Positions 6,088 through 9,867 of a stretch of DNA of 9,867 bases are shown here, in pieces. Made by a program: the position numbers and the translations under genes. The DNA lies in assembly GCA_040752395.1 (NCBI GenBank), contig JBFMHD010000096.1, positions 1 to 9,867 of the forward strand, given 5' to 3'. The stretch's first letter is position 1. Each line of letters begins with the position of its first letter. Under the pieces are notes generated by a model. It saw only the letters and a program-made list of their open reading frames with translations. It did no database searches and had not been told where the DNA came from. Source of the DNA: JBFMHD01 sp040752395 [NCBI: Candidatus Hydrogenedentota bacterium] (lineage in GTDB: Bacteria > JBFMHD01).

Positions 6088-7014
6088 ATGCCACTTGTAT
6101 CATCTAAAGAATTATTTAAAAAGGCTTATAAAGAGGGTTATGCTATTGGTGCGTTTAATGTAAATAATATGGAGATACTCCAGGGTATCATGGATGGCTG
6201 TTCTGAGGAAAAGGCGCCGGTTATATTGCAGTTTTCAGCTGGCGCAAGAAAATATGCTCGGCATGAATATTTATGGCATCTTGTAGCAGCTGCGCTTGAA
6301 ACAGCTAATATACCTGTAGTATTACACCTTGATCATGGTGAAGATTTCGAGGTAGCTAAATCCTGTGTAGATGGCGGATTTACATCGGTTATGATTGATG
6401 GCTCGAAACATCCGCTTGAAGAAAACATAAGATTAACAAAAAAGGTTGTGGATTATGCCCATTCCAAAGGTGTTGTTGTAGAAGCAGAGCTCGGTCGGCT
6501 TGCTGGTGTTGAGGATGCCATCTCAGTAAAGGAGAAGGATGCTATTTTTACTAATCCAGATGAAGCAAAACGGTTTGTTGAAGAGACAGGTTGCGATTCG
6601 TTAGCGGTTGCGATAGGTACAAGTCACGGCGCTTATAAATTCAAAGGCGAGCCAAAACTTGATTTTGAAAGACTGCAAAAGATTCAGGACAAATTACCCG
6701 GGTTTCCACTTGTGCTTCACGGCGCCTCGAGTGTGCTTGATTATCTTGTTGAGCAGTGTAATAAATATGGTGGCAAACTACCGGGGACCAGGGGTGTACC
6801 TGAGGAGATGATATCACAGGCAGCTAAAATGGCTGTATGCAAAGTTAATATTGATACGGATTTAAGAATCGCAATGACAGCCTCGATTAGAAAAGTATTT
6901 GCTGAAAGCCCATCCGAGTTTGATCCGAGAAAATATCTTGGGCCTGCTCGTGATGCTATAAAAGAGGTTGTGAAACATAAATTGCACATACTTGGTTGCG
7001 CGGGTAAAGTATAA
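6088..7014 (+). CDS. fba: Class II fructose-1,6-bisphosphate aldolase
   Basis: This zinc-dependent aldolase interconverts fructose 1,6-bisphosphate with dihydroxyacetone phosphate and glyceraldehyde 3-phosphate in glycolysis and gluconeogenesis. The 308-residue protein is the normal length for the shorter class II enzymes and shows the expected TIM-barrel motifs: AFNVNNME at 22-29; LDHGEDFE at 81-88, with catalytic D82 and zinc ligand H83; EAELGRLAG at 132-140, with E134; GTSHGAYKF at 177-185, with zinc ligand H180; LHGASS at 210-215, with zinc ligand H211; and the phosphate-binding NIDTDLR at 254-260. AAGGAGG 7 bases upstream supports the start. It leads a + strand run, with glyA beginning 80 bases downstream. 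A tagatose-bisphosphate aldolase would look similar, but nothing nearby points to tagatose metabolism. Confidence 0.95.
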   Translation: MPLVSSKELFKKAYKEGYAIGAFNVNNMEILQGIMDGCSEEKAPVILQFSAGARKYARHEYLWHLVAAALETANIPVVLHLDHGEDFEVAKSCVDGGFTSVMIDGSKHPLEENIRLTKKVVDYAHSKGVVVEAELGRLAGVEDAISVKEKDAIFTNPDEAKRFVEETGCDSLAVAIGTSHGAYKFKGEPKLDFERLQKIQDKLPGFPLVLHGASSVLDYLVEQCNKYGGKLPGTRGVPEEMISQAAKMAVCKVNIDTDLRIAMTASIRKVFAESPSEFDPRKYLGPARDAIKEVVKHKLHILGCAGKV

Positions 7015-7036
7015 CCCGAGTCCAAAGTTTGTCAAC

Positions 7037-7086
7037 AGAGTTTCGGCAGTCATCAGGCACAGAGGCACAAAGAAGAAAAAACGTGG
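7037..7086 (+). promoter_or_regulatory. Leader B, copy 2 (upstream of glyA)
   Basis: This stretch matches the minus-strand copy at 5125-5166, with three substitutions and one 8-base insertion, a tandem duplication of agaggcac at about 7061-7068. It begins AGAGTTTCGGCAGTCATC and ends in a purine-rich run and ACGTGG, adjoining the glyA ribosome binding site. An open frame from a TTG at 7029 runs through it into glyA. The 22 residues encoded there come from the repeat and are not expected in the protein. Confidence 0.7.
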
Positions 7087-7089
7087 AAG
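7085..7089 (+). promoter_or_regulatory. Ribosome binding site GGAAG deciding the glyA start at 7095
   Basis: GGAAG lies 5 bases before the ATG at 7095. The upstream TTG at 7029 has no ribosome binding site, and the intervening codons are dispersed repeat. Starting at 7095 also gives the usual serine hydroxymethyltransferase length of 415 residues and a typical beginning a few residues before DPEIF. Confidence 0.75.
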
Positions 7090-7094
7090 TATAT

Positions 7095-8342
7095 ATGGGT
7101 TTATTATCAACTTTTGATCCGGAAATTTTTCAAGCGATTAAAAATGAAGAATATCGTCAGATGATGCATCTTGAAATGATAGCTTCTGAAAATTTTGTTA
7201 GCCCGGCTGTATTAGAAGCGCAAGCCTGTGTAATGACAAATAAATATGCTGAAGGGTATCCGGGTAAAAGATATTATGCTGGTTGTGAGTTTGTTGATGT
7301 TGCTGAACAGCTCGCTATTGATAGAACAAAATCTATTTTTAAATGTGAACATGCAAACGTCCAGCCACATTCAGGTTCACAGGCTAATATGGCTGTATAT
7401 ATGTGTTTACTTAATCCGGGGGATACGATTCTCGGAATGAGTCTATCACACGGCGGTCATCTTACACATGGTAGCCCTGTAAATTTTAGCGGGAAATTAT
7501 ATAAAGTGGTATCCTATGGCGTTGACCCGGAAACAGAAGTTCTAAATTATGATGAGATTCTAAAAATAGCTGAACAAACCAGACCAAAACTTATTATGTG
7601 TGGTGCGAGCGCTTATCCACGTATTATACGTTTTGACAGATTCAAAGAAATAGCTGATAAAGTTGGCGCATTTCTTGTCGCTGACATCGCTCATATAGCA
7701 GGCCTTATTGCAACTGATTTACATCCATCACCAGAACCCTACTGCGATTTTGTAACAACTACAACTCATAAAACTTTACGCGGACCACGCGGCGGGATTG
7801 TAATGTGTAAAGAAAAATTCGCTAAAGATTTAGATAAAACTGTATTCCCCGGTGAACAGGGCGGACCTTTTATGCATACTATCGCTGCCAAGGCTGTATG
7901 TTTAAAAGAAGTTATGTCAGAGTCGTTTAAAATTTATTCCCAGCAGATTATTAAAAATGCTAAAAGATTGGCTGATGTCTTAATTTCAAAGGGTTTTAGA
8001 CTTATAAGTAACGGCACTGATAATCATCTTATGCTTGTTGATTTAACTGATAAGAATATTACAGGTAAAGATGCAGAAAAAACTCTTGAAAAAATCGGGA
8101 TAACTGTTAATAAAAATACAGTCCCCAGAGAAACACGCTCACCTTTTGTGGCGAGCGGTATAAGAATCGGAACACCTGCGATTACTACCAGAGGGATGAA
8201 AGAAAAAGAAATGGAAAAGATTGGCGAATGGATAGCTTATGTATTATCTGATATAACTAATGATAAAAGAATTGGTTCTATAAAAGAAGAGGTATTAAAG
8301 CTTTGTAAAAACTACCCACTTTTCAAAGAAGAGTGGAATTAA
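7095..8342 (+). CDS. glyA: Serine hydroxymethyltransferase
   Basis: GlyA is a PLP enzyme that converts serine and tetrahydrofolate to glycine and 5,10-methylenetetrahydrofolate, the main source of one-carbon units. From the ATG at 7095 the protein has 415 residues, the normal length. Visible family motifs are [15 protein letters not shown] at 29-43; [15 protein letters not shown] at 51-65; [11 protein letters not shown] at 92-102; [10 protein letters not shown] at 196-205, with cofactor-contacting D197 and H200; and [14 protein letters not shown] at 221-234, with K226 as the PLP-binding lysine. [14 protein letters not shown] at 354-367 carries the carboxylate-binding arginine. All key residues are present. 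It lies 80 bases after fba and 14 bases before the hydantoinase-type gene, so co-transcription is likely, though leader B in the upstream gap could carry its own promoter. Confidence 0.97.
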   Translation: MGLLSTFDPEIFQAIKNEEYRQMMHLEMIASENFVSPAVLEAQACVMTNKYAEGYPGKRYYAGCEFVDVAEQLAIDRTKSIFKCEHANVQPHSGSQANMAVYMCLLNPGDTILGMSLSHGGHLTHGSPVNFSGKLYKVVSYGVDPETEVLNYDEILKIAEQTRPKLIMCGASAYPRIIRFDRFKEIADKVGAFLVADIAHIAGLIATDLHPSPEPYCDFVTTTTHKTLRGPRGGIVMCKEKFAKDLDKTVFPGEQGGPFMHTIAAKAVCLKEVMSESFKIYSQQIIKNAKRLADVLISKGFRLISNGTDNHLMLVDLTDKNITGKDAEKTLEKIGITVNKNTVPRETRSPFVASGIRIGTPAITTRGMKEKEMEKIGEWIAYVLSDITNDKRIGSIKEEVLKLCKNYPLFKEEWN

Positions 8343-8343
8343 G

Positions 8344-8349
8344 AGGAGG
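8344..8349 (+). promoter_or_regulatory. Strong ribosome binding site AGGAGG
   Basis: A perfect AGGAGG starts just after the glyA stop and lies 7 bases before the ATG at 8357. It fixes the start of the hydantoinase-type gene. No room for a separate promoter exists between the two genes. Confidence 0.85.
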
Positions 8350-8356
8350 TTAAACA

Positions 8357-9745
8357 ATGTTTGATCTAATTATTAATAATGGCAAGGTTGTTACAGCTAA
8401 AGACTCATTTAAAGCAGATGTAGGGATTAAGAATGGGAAGATACTTGCAATAGGTGAGCGGCTTAAAGGTAATAGTAGAACCGAGATAATCGATGCCAAG
8501 GGTAAACTTGTAATGCCTGGTGCTATTGATGTCCATGTCCATCTACAACTGCCTTTTTGTGGAACCGTTAGTGCAGATGATTTTGAGAACGGAACCAAAG
8601 CAGCTGCGTGCGGCGGAGTAACCACTGTAATTGATTATGCTATCCAGACAAAAGGCTCAACAATTACTGAAGCTATTAAAGCAAGAAAGAAAGAAGCTGA
8701 GACTAAAGTTTGTGTGGACTATTCGCTACATGGCGGTATAACTGACTGGAATGATAGAACACAGAAAGAGGTTGGCGAGATAATTAAGAAAGAGGGTATC
8801 CCGAGTTTTAAGATGTTTATGATTTATAAAACCCAGGGCTGGATGGCTGATGACGGCGCTTTATATCAGGCGCTTGAAACCACAGCACCGCTTGGCGGTA
8901 TGATTATGGTGCATGCTGAAAGCGTGTTTGTGCTTGATATGCTTGTGGCACGGTATCATGAAATAAAGAATAAGGTCAGCGCTTATGGACATGTTTTATC
9001 AAGACCGAATTTTACAGAATACGAAGCAGTACAACGGGCTGTTTTATGGGCAGAGGTAACAGGTGGTAAACTTTATGTTGTTCATATCTCAACAGGTGAA
9101 GCTTGTGATATACTAAAAAGGAGTCAGGAGAAAGGTGCACGAGTCTATGGCGAGACCTGCCCGCAATACCTTTTACTTGATGACTCGGTATTTAAGGGTA
9201 AGGATGGCCATCTTTATGCAACCTGCCCACAGATAAAAAAGAAAAAAGATTCGCTAAGATTATGGAAAGCTTTATATGATGGTGAGTTAGCCATCGTATC
9301 CACAGATACCTGCACATTTGATAAAAAACAGAAAGCGATGTGGAAGGGTGATTTTACTAAAATACCGTTCGGGATGCCAGGCGTAGAAACAATGTTGCCA
9401 CTTACTTTTCATTTCGGAAAAAAGAAAGGGTTTAGTATTAATAAAATAGTTGAGATATGTTGTACTAACCCTGCAAAACTTCATGGATTGTATCCTGAAA
9501 AAGGAACACTTGCTATTGGTAGCGATGCTGATATCGTTGTTTATGACCCAAATATTAAAGTAAAAATTGATTACCATAAACTTCAAACAAACTGTGATTG
9601 GAGCCCGTATCAGGGATGGCAGATTCAAGGCTGGCCCACCGTGACCTTATCGCGCGGTAAAATAGTTGCCATGAATGCTAAGTTCGTTGGTGAGAAAGGC
9701 TGGGGTAGATTCGTTAAAAGAAAACCATTTGGTGAAATAAGATAA
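8357..9745 (+). CDS. hydA: Dihydropyrimidinase / D-hydantoinase family amidohydrolase
   Basis: Family members open cyclic amide rings (dihydrouracil, dihydrothymine, hydantoins) using two metals bridged by a carboxylated lysine. The 462-residue protein has the full metal set: H60 and H62 in DVHVHLQLPF, K152 in SFKMFMIYK, H186 in VHAES, H243 in VVHIST and D317 in STDTCTF. Y157 matches the catalytic tyrosine, and residues 383-396 carry the GTLAIGSDADIVVY end motif. Several substrate-side motifs depart from the family as I know it: the usual TDHCPF reads TDTCTF at 316-321, SPPLR reads CPQIK at 290-294, and IPNG reads IPFG at 336-339. The substrate is therefore uncertain, and the gene symbol reflects the family only. 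No pyrimidine dehydrogenase or ureidopropionase gene is visible. It is translationally close to glyA (14-base gap) and presumably co-transcribed with it. Confidence 0.85.
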   Translation: MFDLIINNGKVVTAKDSFKADVGIKNGKILAIGERLKGNSRTEIIDAKGKLVMPGAIDVHVHLQLPFCGTVSADDFENGTKAAACGGVTTVIDYAIQTKGSTITEAIKARKKEAETKVCVDYSLHGGITDWNDRTQKEVGEIIKKEGIPSFKMFMIYKTQGWMADDGALYQALETTAPLGGMIMVHAESVFVLDMLVARYHEIKNKVSAYGHVLSRPNFTEYEAVQRAVLWAEVTGGKLYVVHISTGEACDILKRSQEKGARVYGETCPQYLLLDDSVFKGKDGHLYATCPQIKKKKDSLRLWKALYDGELAIVSTDTCTFDKKQKAMWKGDFTKIPFGMPGVETMLPLTFHFGKKKGFSINKIVEICCTNPAKLHGLYPEKGTLAIGSDADIVVYDPNIKVKIDYHKLQTNCDWSPYQGWQIQGWPTVTLSRGKIVAMNAKFVGEKGWGRFVKRKPFGEIR

Positions 9746-9867
9746 GATTTCTTCGAAAGATTGAAAGATTGAAAGATACGGCAAGGAAGTGTATATTTTC
9801 GCTTTCTTTACTTTTAACTTTTGACTTTTTACTTTTAACTTGTCATAGGAGTTAGAAGTTAGGAGTT
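9746..9867. repeat. A/T-rich spacer of short simple repeats
   Basis: The 122 bases after the last gene hold three kinds of short repeat. GAAAGATT occurs about three times at 9755-9777. ACTTTTAACTT occurs twice, at 9810-9820 and 9831-9841, around a ttttgacttttt centre. A GAGTTAG/AAGTTAG/GAGTT series lies at 9849-9867. I see no gene start and no convincing hairpin followed by T-run. The final series resembles the GAGTC tract after sat, so another leader or repeat unit may continue past the window edge. Confidence 0.6.

Noticed and set aside
7001-7018. CGGGT-N8-ACCCG hairpin across the fba stop codon
   Set aside because: It has a five-base stem, an eight-base loop and no T-run. It might stabilise or process mRNA, but there is not enough to list it as a feature.

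Overview
The window is AT-rich bacterial chromosome with seven complete protein-coding genes, short spacers and no RNA gene, IS element or CRISPR array that I could see. The genes are housekeeping or anabolic: ATP sulfurylase, an alkaline-phosphatase-superfamily phosphodiesterase, a carbamoyltransferase, a coiled-coil/PD-(D/E)XK-like protein, class II fructose-bisphosphate aldolase, serine hydroxymethyltransferase and a dihydropyrimidinase-family amidohydrolase. The spacers are packed with short simple repeats (GGGTTATT units, 'cttcttgcctc' tracts, 'gagtcaggagtcag' tracts, 'tgtagcc' units). I associate this texture with genomes of uncultured candidate phyla (Omnitrophota-, Desantisbacteria- or Planctomycetota-like), but this is an impression and not a taxonomic call.

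Layout. Positions 1-201 are non-coding repeats ending in a leader. sat (202-1347) and the phosphodiesterase gene (1454-2836) follow on the + strand. The carbamoyltransferase gene (2843-5119) lies on the - strand, converging on the phosphodiesterase gene with 6 bases between the stop codons. A divergent spacer (5120-5285) separates it from the coiled-coil gene (5286-5945). After a repeat-rich, locally GC-rich spacer (5946-6087) come fba (6088-7014), glyA (7095-8342) and the hydantoinase-type gene (8357-9745), all + strand and probably one transcript. The window closes with A/T-rich simple repeats (9746-9867).

How the genes may work together. Sat makes APS from sulfate. The phosphodiesterase next to it shares a nearly identical leader, so the two are probably co-regulated. 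The carbamoyltransferase is of the type that decorates small molecules or glycans. A sulfation/carbamoylation function is possible, but no APS kinase, APS reductase or sulfotransferase is visible. fba and glyA are central metabolism (gluconeogenesis/glycolysis and one-carbon units). The hydantoinase-type gene next to glyA has a changed active-site signature.

The most unusual signal is outside the genes. Five of the seven start codons are preceded, in gene orientation, by one of two recurrent leader sequences that supply or directly abut the ribosome binding site. Leader A occurs before sat, the phosphodiesterase gene and fba. Leader B occurs before the carbamoyltransferase gene and glyA. All five copies carry AGAGTT(A/T)C. 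This looks like a dispersed repeat family that has become, or spreads as, a 5'-UTR/expression module. It also settles the true start codons of sat and glyA, because the longer open frames are merely translated repeat.
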